This document shows positions 42,386-50,652 of a stretch of DNA of 64,000 nucleotides, in pieces (the first letter of the stretch is position 1; every line of letters starts with the position of its first letter). The DNA is taken from positions 372,001-436,000 of the forward strand of contig NZ_WPIN01000006.1 of the NCBI RefSeq assembly GCF_009754945.1, written 5' to 3'. A program made the position numbers and the translations under genes. Below the pieces are notes generated by a model. It did not search any database, had not been told where the DNA came from, and saw only the letters and a list, made by a program, of their open reading frames with translations. The DNA comes from Spirosoma arboris (GTDB taxonomy: Bacteria > Bacteroidota > Bacteroidia > Cytophagales > Spirosomataceae).

Positions 42386-44305
42386 TCACTCTTTGCTGAC
42401 TTTCACATTGCTGATGTAAACATTCACGTTTTCATTACCAGTACCAGTCGTCCAGTTTTCCCAGGTGATGGCACTAAACTGGACGCCAGCCGGTATGACA
42501 CAGTATTCGCAGGGTTTTCCATACTTGCTTTTAAAATCGGGTGGGAGGATGACTGGCTTGTTGTTGACGAAGAGCATGACTTCTGAACCTCTCTTGAGCA
42601 ACTTTACATGCACCTTGTTCTGGCGATTCGTAAAAACGGTGAGTGGTTTGATCGATTCCCCACCGGCTTCGACATACGTATTGGATTTTACCAATGGGTA
42701 ACTGGTCACTTCAACTTTTGCCTGCCCCCGGTAATTATTGTTCTGGAAATCGGCTTCATTGCCCGCCGTAATGATGACCTTTATGTACGTAGATGCACTT
42801 TTACGGTCTCCTTTCATACCACCAGTCAATTCCATCCTGACTTCCCCACCCGTTCGAGAGTTAAACTCGTCTGTAGCGACATCGTATTCCAACGAAAAAT
42901 TTTCAGGAAGTGGTTTGGGCAACGCCGTCGGATCGATCTTGTTGTTGTAACCTAGCTGCAACCATTTGCCCGGTAAATTCTTTACCGTAGCTACCTGCGA
43001 CGCCTTTCCGTAAGAAGAAAAGAACCAACCCGCTGGTCGATTGCCGACTTCGTTAGTGAAAAAATTGTCCTGAAAAAGAACACCAGGAGGCAATGCCACC
43101 CCAGTCGCTGCCGAATTATTCCAGTAGGATCGTTTGTTATAATTAGCCAGCGTCTTTTTTAGTAACTCTTCATTGACGGGTCGGTAGGGTTGCCCTTTTA
43201 CTTTTTCGGGATTGAAAAAATAATCGTACACATAGTCGAAGTTGAAATGCTCCGTAATGGCCCGAAATAGCTCGTATTTTTTGCGGCCATCTTCTTTGGT
43301 GGCGTATGGAAAGGTAATGGCAATCCACTGAGGTTGATCGGTTAGGCATTTTTCGTAGATCGATGGCTCGTAGGTATACACGCCGTACGAATGCTTCAAA
43401 TTCGTGGAGAAGGGATCAATCTTGAACGGGTCCACAGATCCATCAACGGTATAAATGGTTGGCTGCATATCCCGAATCACCGCTGGCTCATTCAGGCGAC
43501 CGCTGTATTGGTTCTTTAACGCTTTTAGTTTTTCCCGGTAGGTTTTGATCTTCTCCCGTTCTGAGGCCATGACTTCGTTTTGGGCCTTTTCGCCGTTGAA
43601 CTGGCGGACAACATCCTTCTGTTTTTCGACTAGATGGCGATCAAATGACGCATCGGACAGATCGAGAAACTCGCCTTTCGTCAGTTGCCGGATTGGTAAT
43701 TTATTGCCAGGGGCTAAATAAACCGTCATGGCACCACTGTTTACCGTAGTGATGTACTTATAGACATTCGGGTGGATTTTAGGGTCTGCATCCTTGAACC
43801 GCTTCAGAAAGAAATCGCTCTCCATATAGCCATCCGGCAACAATGTAAAGATGTACTGCGAAGGCGTGTTGAGATAATACGCCTGATTGAAATTGAATAC
43901 AACATTGGCGGCTATCTGAAAAGGTACCCAGGTTTCATCTATTGGTTTGAAATGCCCTTGTTTATCCAGGGTTTTGAAATCGACATTATAAGCCTGAAAA
44001 AATATGCCATAGGCATGCGGGAAGTACTCGTCTTTTTTAGCGTAATACCTTTTCCGGAAGACACCAATGCCTGCAACGGGCGTGTAAGTTTGCTGCATCC
44101 ATTGCACAAATAAGTTGTTGATTTCCTGCTGTCGAACTGAAAAATTCTGCCCACCTGATTGGATTGGTTTCGCGGGTTTATCGGCAGGTGTGAGCTTTGT
44201 GTACCAGCCAACTACCGTATCTTCAATCATCTGTTGTTGGCTAATCTGGGCAAATGAGCCGGAAATTGTGCAAAGAAAAACGAACGCAAGTGAACTGATT
44301 TTCAT
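42386..44305 (-). CDS. Exported protein of unknown function, C-terminal lectin-like domain
   Basis: 639 residues from ATG 44305 (MKISSLAFVFLCTISGSFAQ), a Sec signal; an in-frame ATG farther out would translate the intergenic palindrome. Residues 20-190 have a mixed fold (GVFRKRYYAKKDEYFPHAYG). A charged helical stretch (about 215-265, HLVEKQKDVVRQFNGEKAQN) may be coiled coil. Residues about 430-639 look like a concanavalin-like beta sandwich (PAGWFFSSYGKASQ, FSLEYDVATDEFNSRTGGEV, HVKLLKRGSEVMLFVNNKPV). No catalytic motif is recognised and I cannot name a family. It lies with exported hydrolase genes on the same strand. Confidence 0.65.
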   Translation of the reverse strand: MKISSLAFVFLCTISGSFAQISQQQMIEDTVVGWYTKLTPADKPAKPIQSGGQNFSVRQQEINNLFVQWMQQTYTPVAGIGVFRKRYYAKKDEYFPHAYGIFFQAYNVDFKTLDKQGHFKPIDETWVPFQIAANVVFNFNQAYYLNTPSQYIFTLLPDGYMESDFFLKRFKDADPKIHPNVYKYITTVNSGAMTVYLAPGNKLPIRQLTKGEFLDLSDASFDRHLVEKQKDVVRQFNGEKAQNEVMASEREKIKTYREKLKALKNQYSGRLNEPAVIRDMQPTIYTVDGSVDPFKIDPFSTNLKHSYGVYTYEPSIYEKCLTDQPQWIAITFPYATKEDGRKKYELFRAITEHFNFDYVYDYFFNPEKVKGQPYRPVNEELLKKTLANYNKRSYWNNSAATGVALPPGVLFQDNFFTNEVGNRPAGWFFSSYGKASQVATVKNLPGKWLQLGYNNKIDPTALPKPLPENFSLEYDVATDEFNSRTGGEVRMELTGGMKGDRKSASTYIKVIITAGNEADFQNNNYRGQAKVEVTSYPLVKSNTYVEAGGESIKPLTVFTNRQNKVHVKLLKRGSEVMLFVNNKPVILPPDFKSKYGKPCEYCVIPAGVQFSAITWENWTTGTGNENVNVYISNVKVSKE

Positions 44306-44410
44306 AATGAGTTGAGTTCTTGAATTCTGATTGAACAAGGACCTTAAAAGTAAGAATTCAACGTAAAAAGGCGGAGTTGACTTTCTAACTAATTCGTGAG
44401 TGGTAATGGT

Positions 44411-44570
44411 TTTTACCCCACCCCAACCCCTCCCCTTAAAACAAGGAGAGGGGCTACTGCCGCGTGAGAACTTGGCGAAGCCAAACAAGATTTAGAAATA
44501 AGGGTGAAGCCATTACCGAGTCTACACCCCTCCCCTGTTTTTCAGGGGAGGGCCTGGGGATGGGGTAAAA
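44411..44570. repeat. Composite palindrome, ttttacccc...ggggtaaaa family
   Basis: Outer arms ttttaccccaccccaacccc (44411-44430) and the partner ending tggggtaaaa (44570) pair with few mismatches. The loop (about 44460-44492) carries acttggcgaagccaaac, resembling the RAYT-associated unit. It lies between divergent genes, ending 29 nt before the helicase start. Confidence 0.85.
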
Positions 44571-44588
44571 GGTGGCAAGAGAACTCGC

Positions 44589-44596
44589 TACCTTTG
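44589..44596 (+). promoter_or_regulatory. -7 box TACCTTTG immediately before a start codon
   Basis: Exact match to TAnnTTTG, ending 3 nt before the ATG at 44600. If used, transcription would begin at or next to the start codon, giving a leaderless mRNA. Confidence 0.5.
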
Positions 44597-44599
44597 TGA

Positions 44600-46498
44600 A
44601 TGGATTATTTTAAAAATCTGCTTGATTTACTCAAGGTTGAACGAGAAGAAGATCGTACTCAATACCGAAAACTAACCGAAACGACTTCCGTTGCCGAACG
44701 CCGGGCCAATGGATTGACCTGGTATCCAATTGCCATTCGGGGATCGGAAATGAGTCGGGGTGATTATTTGACGGTCGAAGTTGAACGGACGACGCATCAG
44801 GATATCTCGCATCAGTTACGGTTTGGTATGCCCGCCGTGTTGTTCAGTAACCACAACCCTAAAAACGACCGGGTCGAGGGCACGATTTCGCACCAGAGTG
44901 GCAACCGTCTCAAAATAACCCTGCGCACCGATGAACTGCCCGACTGGTCGCGCGACGGGAAACTCGGCGTTGAAGCCCTATTCGATGACAATAGCTACAA
45001 CGAAATGGAGGAGGCCCTTAAGCAGGCCAATGCGTTGGGCGAAAAATCGGATAACCGCCTGATTTCCATTCTGACGGGCGAGAAATCGCCAACTTTTCAT
45101 CCTGAAGTTCCCAAAGTATACCTTCCTAAACTGAATCCTAGTCAGGTTTCGGCGGTGGGCAAAATACTGGCCGCCAACGAGCTGGCTATTGTGCATGGCC
45201 CTCCGGGTACGGGTAAAACTACGACGTTGGTACAAGCCATAAAAGCGCTGATTGCTCAGGATCATAAGAAGATTTTGGTGGTTGCGCCCAGTAATACCGC
45301 TGTTGACCTCCTAAGTGAAAAACTGCATGACGAAGGCCTGAACGTGCTTCGGGTAGGTAATCCGGCCCGAGTATCGGAGCGATTGATGGCGTTGACGCTG
45401 GACCATAAAATGGCCGAACACCCTTACATGAAGGAGGCCAAAAAGCTGAAAAAGCAGGCGAATGAGTTCAAGAATATGGCGCACAAATACAAGCGAAATT
45501 TTGGAAAAGCCGAACGAGATCAACGTAAAGCGCTGTTCGATGAAGCGCACCGGATCATGAAGGAAGTCGGTAATTCGGAGCAGTATATCATTGATGATTT
45601 GATTGCGAAAGCACAGGTAATTACAGCAACGCTGGTAGGAGCTAACCATTACACGGTTCGCCATCTTACGTATCACACTGTTGTGATTGATGAGGCCGGA
45701 CAGGCGCTGGAACCCGCCTGCTGGATTCCTATTCTGAAAGCACAGAAAGTTGTGTTAGCCGGTGACCACTGTCAGTTATCGCCCACTATCAAATCGGCTG
45801 AAGCCGCCCGGAAAGGCTTGAGTACGACTTTATTGGAGAAATGCGTAACCCTGCATCCCGAAGCCGTTTCGCTCCTGGACGAGCAGTACCGAATGCACGA
45901 GCACATTATGGGCTATTCGTCGCAGGTGTTTTACGAGAACAAGGTGCGAGCTCACACATCGGTTGCCCGGCATTCGCTGTTTGATGGCGATACATCGTTA
46001 GCATTTGTGGACACAGCCGGTTGCGGTTTCGATGAAAAACTGGAGGGTACAAGCTCGACAAACCCCGAAGAGGCCGCGTTGTTGATCAAGCATTTAACCC
46101 AGCTAGTGACTGAGCTGAGTACGCGCTACTCGAAGCAAGACTTTCCAACGATCGCCATTATTTCGCCTTACAAACAACAGATAAACGTCTTAAAAGACCA
46201 ACTGTTGAGTGCCCCTGATTTGTTGGCTTATGGGGATAAAATTTCAGTAAATACCATTGATAGTTTCCAGGGGCAGGAGCGGGACATCGTCTACATATCC
46301 ATGACCCGAAGCAATGCCGAAGGCGAAATTGGCTTCCTGTCCGACATCCGCCGGATGAACGTAGCCATGACTCGCGCCCGCAAGAAATTAATCATCGTCG
46401 GCGATAGCGCTACTCTGGCGGGTTTCCCATTTTACGCTGATTTTATTGCGTATGCTGAAGGTCTTGATGCGTACCAAAGTGCCTGGGAGTGGATGTGA
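44600..46498 (+). CDS. Upf1/IGHMBP2-like superfamily 1 helicase
   Basis: 632 residues. N-terminal beta-barrel domain (about 1-150, with WYPIAIRGSEMSRGDYLTVE) typical of the SMUBP2 branch. Then the SF1B helicase core: Q-motif/Walker A VHGPPGTGKTTTLVQAI (G200, K206, T207), VVAPSNTAVD, motif II D364-E-A-G367, and GDHCQLSPTIKSAEA. A late DEQYRMHEHIMGYSSQVFYE and the C-terminal VNTIDSFQGQERDIVYISMTR and IRRMNVAMTRARKKLI complete it. A 5'-3' DNA/RNA helicase of the cytosol; the exact process is unknown. A charged helical insertion at about 275-315 resembles the stalk of UPF1. Confidence 0.92.
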   Translation: MDYFKNLLDLLKVEREEDRTQYRKLTETTSVAERRANGLTWYPIAIRGSEMSRGDYLTVEVERTTHQDISHQLRFGMPAVLFSNHNPKNDRVEGTISHQSGNRLKITLRTDELPDWSRDGKLGVEALFDDNSYNEMEEALKQANALGEKSDNRLISILTGEKSPTFHPEVPKVYLPKLNPSQVSAVGKILAANELAIVHGPPGTGKTTTLVQAIKALIAQDHKKILVVAPSNTAVDLLSEKLHDEGLNVLRVGNPARVSERLMALTLDHKMAEHPYMKEAKKLKKQANEFKNMAHKYKRNFGKAERDQRKALFDEAHRIMKEVGNSEQYIIDDLIAKAQVITATLVGANHYTVRHLTYHTVVIDEAGQALEPACWIPILKAQKVVLAGDHCQLSPTIKSAEAARKGLSTTLLEKCVTLHPEAVSLLDEQYRMHEHIMGYSSQVFYENKVRAHTSVARHSLFDGDTSLAFVDTAGCGFDEKLEGTSSTNPEEAALLIKHLTQLVTELSTRYSKQDFPTIAIISPYKQQINVLKDQLLSAPDLLAYGDKISVNTIDSFQGQERDIVYISMTRSNAEGEIGFLSDIRRMNVAMTRARKKLIIVGDSATLAGFPFYADFIAYAEGLDAYQSAWEWM

Positions 46499-46499
46499 T

Positions 46500-47090
46500 A
46501 TGAACGCAGACTATGTATTATTAACGCAAACGATTCGCCACTGGATAGCTGTTCGACAGGAAGAAGAATCGATCATTACTTCCCTGTTCGAACCTAGACA
46601 TATACCGGCAAATGATTTTTTCCTACAAGCAGGGGATGTTTGTCGCTACGTAGGCTTCGTGACGAAGGGCCTGCTTCGGTATTACATCCTTGATGATGGT
46701 ATCGAACATACCTACGATTTCTCGCCTGAACAGCACTTTACCTGTAATTACGAGAGCTTTCTAACAAAGACACCCTCAACCCGCTTCATTCAGGCTATTG
46801 AGGATACTTCGTTGCTGATTATCAGTTACGATAACCTCCAATTGCTTTATGATCGATTGCGGGAAGGGCAGAAGTTTGGTCGCCTGGTAGCCGAAGAGTT
46901 GTTTGTTGGAATGTTACAAAAACTCACGTCATTTTATAAAGAAACCGCCGAAGAACGCTACGATACATTACTGCGAAGTTTCCCCGACTTGCAGGAGCGA
47001 GTACCCCAATATGTGATCGCTTCCTATGTCGGGATTAAGCCCCAATCGCTTAGTCGGATTCGGGCACAGCGGGCGGGAAAGCAGTATTGA
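46500..47090 (+). CDS. Crp/Fnr family cyclic-nucleotide-binding regulator
   Basis: 196 residues from ATG 46500, one base after the helicase stop. cNMP-binding beta-roll (about 25-120, FFLQAGDVCRYVGFVTKGLL and FSPEQHFTCNYESFL), a connecting helix, and a short C-terminal HTH (about 165-190, VPQYVIASYVGIKPQSLSRI). Many Bacteroidota proteins of this type lack residues needed for cAMP. The HTH ends close to the C-terminus, as is usual. It probably shares the helicase transcript. Confidence 0.85.
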   Translation: MNADYVLLTQTIRHWIAVRQEEESIITSLFEPRHIPANDFFLQAGDVCRYVGFVTKGLLRYYILDDGIEHTYDFSPEQHFTCNYESFLTKTPSTRFIQAIEDTSLLIISYDNLQLLYDRLREGQKFGRLVAEELFVGMLQKLTSFYKETAEERYDTLLRSFPDLQERVPQYVIASYVGIKPQSLSRIRAQRAGKQY

Positions 47091-47186
47091 GTATTGATTA
47101 GAAGCTGTATCGATCTTCACCTAGGTGAATGCAGGCGTCTGTACGGATGAAGACCTTTGTGAGGTCATTAACTAATTCATACGACG

Positions 47187-47573
47187 ATGCTAACAGAAAA
47201 ACTGCCTCTCTGGGCCAAATTACTTGGCTATTTCTTCGGTGCCGGCCTTATTTTTATCGGTGGGCGTTTTTTGCTCCTGCCCGAACAGGCTGAACTCGGT
47301 TTCGGACTCATCTACGCTCAGCCGAACGAGTCATTTCATTATATCAAAGGTGTTCGCGATTTGACTTCCGGTTTGTTTTTTACCGTATTCACTATAGCCG
47401 GCTGGCGCAAACCTCTGGCGGCTCTATTTCTGATTGGGTCATTGACGCCTGTTGGAGATATGATCATCGTGCTAACATCACCATCAACAGTGCTGAGTGC
47501 GGCCTGGATTCACGGTTTGACGGCGCTGGCAGCCTGGATAGGGGGTTATTTTTTGTTACGACAGAAAGGATGA
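47187..47573 (+). CDS. DUF4267-like small membrane protein
   Basis: 128 residues with about four transmembrane segments (LLGYFFGAGLIFIGGRFLLL, the DLTSGLFFTVFTIAGW segment, AALFLIGSLTPVGDMIIVLT, WIHGLTALAAWIGGYFLL). Resembles DUF4267, DoxX-like small integral membrane proteins often placed beside regulators. It follows the Crp-type gene by 96 nt and may be its target. Function unknown. Confidence 0.7.
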   Translation: MLTEKLPLWAKLLGYFFGAGLIFIGGRFLLLPEQAELGFGLIYAQPNESFHYIKGVRDLTSGLFFTVFTIAGWRKPLAALFLIGSLTPVGDMIIVLTSPSTVLSAAWIHGLTALAAWIGGYFLLRQKG

Positions 47574-47594
47574 TATGCCTTTTTGTCAATGAGT

Positions 47595-47737
47595 CGGGCC
47601 AGAGGCTCTGTGATAGGGCACACTCGGCAAAGCCAAGCGTGAACAGCGCGAGCTTGATTCATCAATCAGAGCCAGCTTATATGCAACGTTCACGCTTGGC
47701 TTCGCCGAGTGTGCCCTATCACAGGGCCTCTGGCCCG
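47595..47737. repeat. REPIN copy, RAYT 3' side
   Basis: Arms 47595-47644 and 47688-47737 (50 nt) match at 48 positions around a 43-nt loop. Both arms carry gggccagagg, a ctgtgatag block, then actcggc and gccaagcgtgaac. Confidence 0.95.
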
Positions 47738-47748
47738 TATTCCACCAA

Positions 47749-48291
47749 TCAATAAGCATCCAAAACCGCCAGTGGAGACTCAGGACAAGCACTGCTGAAA
47801 AGGTATTGATGAGGTTCTATAACAATACCCGCTTTCACCGGATTCCAATGGATATAGCGGAGTTTTTGGTCAATCATTTTATTGGAAAATAGCTCCACCG
47901 GGTGCGATGTCTTCTGCCAGAACATAAGTTCGCTATTTTGCTTTTCAACATTTGCATAATACTTGAACAAATGCATCAGCCATCCCTTCCGGCTTTCCTC
48001 AGGATTTTCATTAATCAAATTGATGAGCTTTTTAGCAGTTGCACTTTTGAAATCGCGTAGCAGATTACTCAATAAACCATGTCGTACCTGCCGCCGAACA
48101 ATCATGTGGATATGACTTGACATAATAACATACGCATAGATTTCTAAGCCACGTTCTTGTTGGCAAAACTGTAAGTTTTTGATAAGCTCATGGCAATATG
48201 TTTGCCGAGTGAAGATGTCTATCCATCCTACCGTTGTTAACGTGATAAAGTAAGGTGCATCTTCTGTGTTGGCTTTAAAAAATTCAGACAT
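47749..48291 (-). CDS. REP-associated tyrosine transposase (RAYT, Y1/IS200-like HUH)
   Basis: 180 residues. HUH transposase of the REP-associated group: FITLTTVGWIDIFTRQ at the start, the metal-binding H60-I-H62 in YVIMSSHIHMIVRR, LLRDFKSATAKKLI, then FWQKTSHPVELFSNK and YIHWNPVKAGIV, the conserved ending of this branch. It cuts and joins single-stranded DNA at palindromic repeats. The long flanking palindromes and a related element at 32511-32644 are the probable substrates. The gene is complete, with no IS ends. RAYTs are usually single-copy, domesticated and vertically kept. Confidence 0.9.
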   Translation of the reverse strand: MSEFFKANTEDAPYFITLTTVGWIDIFTRQTYCHELIKNLQFCQQERGLEIYAYVIMSSHIHMIVRRQVRHGLLSNLLRDFKSATAKKLINLINENPEESRKGWLMHLFKYYANVEKQNSELMFWQKTSHPVELFSNKMIDQKLRYIHWNPVKAGIVIEPHQYLFSSACPESPLAVLDAY

Positions 48292-48311
48292 GGTTTAGTA
48301 GTAGTGAAATA

Positions 48312-48454
48312 CGGGCCAGAGGCCCTGTGATAGTGCACACTCGGCGAAGCCAAGCGTGAACGAAAGGAGCTTGATTCCCCAACTAGAGTTTGCCTATACG
48401 TAACGTTCACGCTTGGCTTTGCCGAGTGTGCACTATCACAGGGCCTCTGGCCCG
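48312..48454. repeat. REPIN copy, RAYT 5' side
   Basis: Arms 48312-48362 and 48404-48454 (51 nt) match at 50 positions around a 41-nt loop. Confidence 0.95.
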
Positions 48455-48540
48455 CGTTGTGTATTCTCTTCCAGTACGGGTAAATTCTATGACGGATATT
48501 CTTACAAGAAGATACGTACTATCAAACCACTTTTGACCGG

Positions 48541-49332
48541 ATGAAACGTTTTAGAAATACCCAGTCTGTTATATTGCCTGCCTTGCTGCTCTTTGCCATT
48601 AGCGTAGCCATGATTCCCAACGCTAAAGAGCCGATTGGCGTTGGCGTTAAAGCACCGAAAGATGCCGAAGTTCTGTTCGATGGCTCAAAGAAAATGCTCG
48701 ACGAAAAATGGACGTATTGGGAAGGGCCCCGGCTTAAAGCCAGCCTGCCTATTAAGTGGAAGATTGAGCAAGACCCTGCCGGTAGCGGTACCGTTATGAA
48801 TACCAATGATCCCGCAGCCGCTGGTGGCCTGTATGGGGCAGCCGATATCGTGACCAAAGAAACCTTTCGGGATTTTCGGTTGCACGTAGAATTTTATGTG
48901 AGCAAAGCAGGGGGTAACAGTGGGGTTTATCTGCAAAACCGTTATGAGATTCAAATATTCGACGGCGATACCACCAGTCACGGGTTAGGAGCAGTGATCA
49001 ACGAATCGCCTTCACCCTACAAACTGTATAATGGTATTGGGAAGTGGAATGCCTATGACATCGAATTCCGGGCGGCCCGTTTCAAAGACGGCAAACGTAC
49101 CGAACCCGCTATGGTAACGCTGTATTTGAATGGCAAAAAAGCGCATACCAACCAGAAGATAAGCCAGGTTTGGGGTGGCCCCAACTCTGGTATCGACGGG
49201 GGCAACGATGGTGGCAAAGGCGTTACCGATACACCAGGTGGCTTGAAACTACAAGCCGAAGGACACGACGTTCTCTATCGGAACATCTGGATCAAGAAGA
49301 TGGATATAAAAGAGGCCAATACAGATTTTTGA
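48541..49332 (+). CDS. DUF1080 family exported protein
   Basis: 263 residues with an N-terminal hydrophobic signal (about 8-24). DUF1080 domain: EVLFDGSKKMLDEKWTYW, HVEFYVSKAGGNSGVYLQNR with the family's N-S-G-x-Y, and the C-terminal LQAEGHDVLYRNIWIKKM. It is a second candidate 3-keto-glycoside hydrolase or lyase and is not in the main cluster at 335-17644. It differs clearly in sequence from the copy at 3103-3882. A strong hairpin follows the gene. Substrate unknown. Confidence 0.85.
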   Translation: MKRFRNTQSVILPALLLFAISVAMIPNAKEPIGVGVKAPKDAEVLFDGSKKMLDEKWTYWEGPRLKASLPIKWKIEQDPAGSGTVMNTNDPAAAGGLYGAADIVTKETFRDFRLHVEFYVSKAGGNSGVYLQNRYEIQIFDGDTTSHGLGAVINESPSPYKLYNGIGKWNAYDIEFRAARFKDGKRTEPAMVTLYLNGKKAHTNQKISQVWGGPNSGIDGGNDGGKGVTDTPGGLKLQAEGHDVLYRNIWIKKMDIKEANTDF

Positions 49333-49371
49333 GGTAAGAAGGTTCGATAACTATCAGCTGTGAATTAAGAT

Positions 49372-49439
49372 TTTTAGAAAAAGCAGTGCCCTGGTTAAGT
49401 GAAAGACTTCATTAAACCGGGGCACTGCTTTTTCTAAAA
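49372..49439 (+). terminator. Long terminator-like inverted repeat
   Basis: Arms 49372-49396 and 49415-49439 pair at 24 of 25 positions. The right arm begins aaccggggcactgc and ends in T-rich tttttct, giving a stem with its own U-rich foot. It follows the DUF1080 stop by 39 nt. Confidence 0.7.
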
Positions 49440-49486
49440 GTAAAAACGGCTGGTAATCCGCTTCTATCAGCATAAACCAAACTAGT

Positions 49487-50587
49487 ATGAATCCCCAACC
49501 TGCCTTCTTTCGTCGTTTAACCTACTTGTTGCTTCTGGGTAGTTTAGGAGTTGTATTGACCACTCAGGGATATAGTCAGGCCAGTCCGCCAAAGACTGGT
49601 AAGGTGGAACGCATAAAAGTGCATGGGAAGGGGTTGGAAGGTAATCTGTCTGGCGATTCACCCGATCGGGACGTATCGGTGTATTTGCCGCCTAGTTACC
49701 AGACCGATAAGAAACGGCATTATCCGGTCATCTATTTCCTGCATGGGTTTACGGATAGCGACGATAAGTGGTACGGCTTCACGAAGCATTGGATCAATCT
49801 ACCGGCAGTAGCCGATAAAGCATTGGCCGAAGGGAAAACGAACGAGTTTATCATCGTGACGCCCAATGCCTATAATCGGTTTGCCGGGAGCATGTATTCT
49901 AATTCGGTGACGATTGGTAACTGGGAGGATTTTGTGGCCGATGAACTAGTGGCCTATATGGATAAAAACTACCGCACCATTCCGCAAGCCAGCAGCCGTG
50001 GCTTGGCGGGGCATTCGATGGGTGGGTATGGTACGATTCGGATTGGGCAGAAGCACCCCGAAATCTTCTCCAGTTTATACTTGCTTAGCCCCTGTTGCAT
50101 GGTGCCAAACATCAGTGGCTCAATGAGTGCAGAGCGGGCGGCTCAGGCAGAAGCGGTTAAAACAGTGGCTGACCTCGAGAAAGCCGATTTTGGTACAAAA
50201 GCGATGTTTGCTTCGGCCGCTTCGTGGTCCCCTAACCCGACGAAGGCGCCCTTCTTTCTGGATTTGCCCGTGAAGGAAGGTCAGCCGCAGCCACTGGTAA
50301 CGGCCAAATGGGCGGCCAATGCTCCACTGGCTATGCTGGACCAAAATATTGGCAACATCAAGCAACTGCATGCGCTGGCTTTCGATGCGGGTTCGAAAGA
50401 CGCCAGCATTGCCGCCAATAATAAAATCCTAGACGGCATTCTCACTACGTACCAGATTCCTCATACCTACGAAGAGTACGACGGTGATCATATCAACCGA
50501 ATCGCCGAGCGCATCGAGCAAAAAATGCTGCCTTTCTTCACCACGAACTTATCGACAGAGATGGTGAAAAGTGGGAAAAAGAAGTGA
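49487..50587 (+). CDS. Exported alpha/beta hydrolase, esterase D-like
   Basis: 366 residues with a Sec signal (about 1-31). Esterase fold: DVSVYLPPSY, HYPVIYFLHGFTDSDDKWYG for the oxyanion strand, nucleophile S177 in LAGHSMGGYGTIRIG, and the catalytic His in EEYDGDHINRIAERI near the C-terminus. Closest to the esterase D / feruloyl esterase-like group. Periplasmic hydrolysis of acyl esters on carbohydrate is a reasonable guess. Separated from the preceding DUF1080 gene by the terminator, so probably transcribed separately. Confidence 0.87.
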   Translation: MNPQPAFFRRLTYLLLLGSLGVVLTTQGYSQASPPKTGKVERIKVHGKGLEGNLSGDSPDRDVSVYLPPSYQTDKKRHYPVIYFLHGFTDSDDKWYGFTKHWINLPAVADKALAEGKTNEFIIVTPNAYNRFAGSMYSNSVTIGNWEDFVADELVAYMDKNYRTIPQASSRGLAGHSMGGYGTIRIGQKHPEIFSSLYLLSPCCMVPNISGSMSAERAAQAEAVKTVADLEKADFGTKAMFASAASWSPNPTKAPFFLDLPVKEGQPQPLVTAKWAANAPLAMLDQNIGNIKQLHALAFDAGSKDASIAANNKILDGILTTYQIPHTYEEYDGDHINRIAERIEQKMLPFFTTNLSTEMVKSGKKK

Positions 50588-50652
50588 TTTAGTGATTCTG
50601 ATATGGAATTGTCCGGATTATTCGGCCCTTAATTAACGTACAGAAACAGGAC

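Larger units (their letters stand above)
47595..48454. mobile_element. REPIN-RAYT-REPIN cassette
   Basis: Two palindromic elements of about 143 nt enclose the single RAYT transposase gene: 47595-47737 lies 11 nt beyond its stop and 48312-48454 begins 20 nt beyond its start. Besides matching arms the loops also agree in part (gagcttgattc, then tat-rich and aacg), so the flanks are duplicates. Target-site duplication was not detected by eye. Confidence 0.8.

Noticed and set aside
47570..47792. Two opposite small ORFs across the RAYT 3' palindrome
   Set aside because: Both are encoded by the inverted repeat itself, as shown by nearly identical translations in the two directions.
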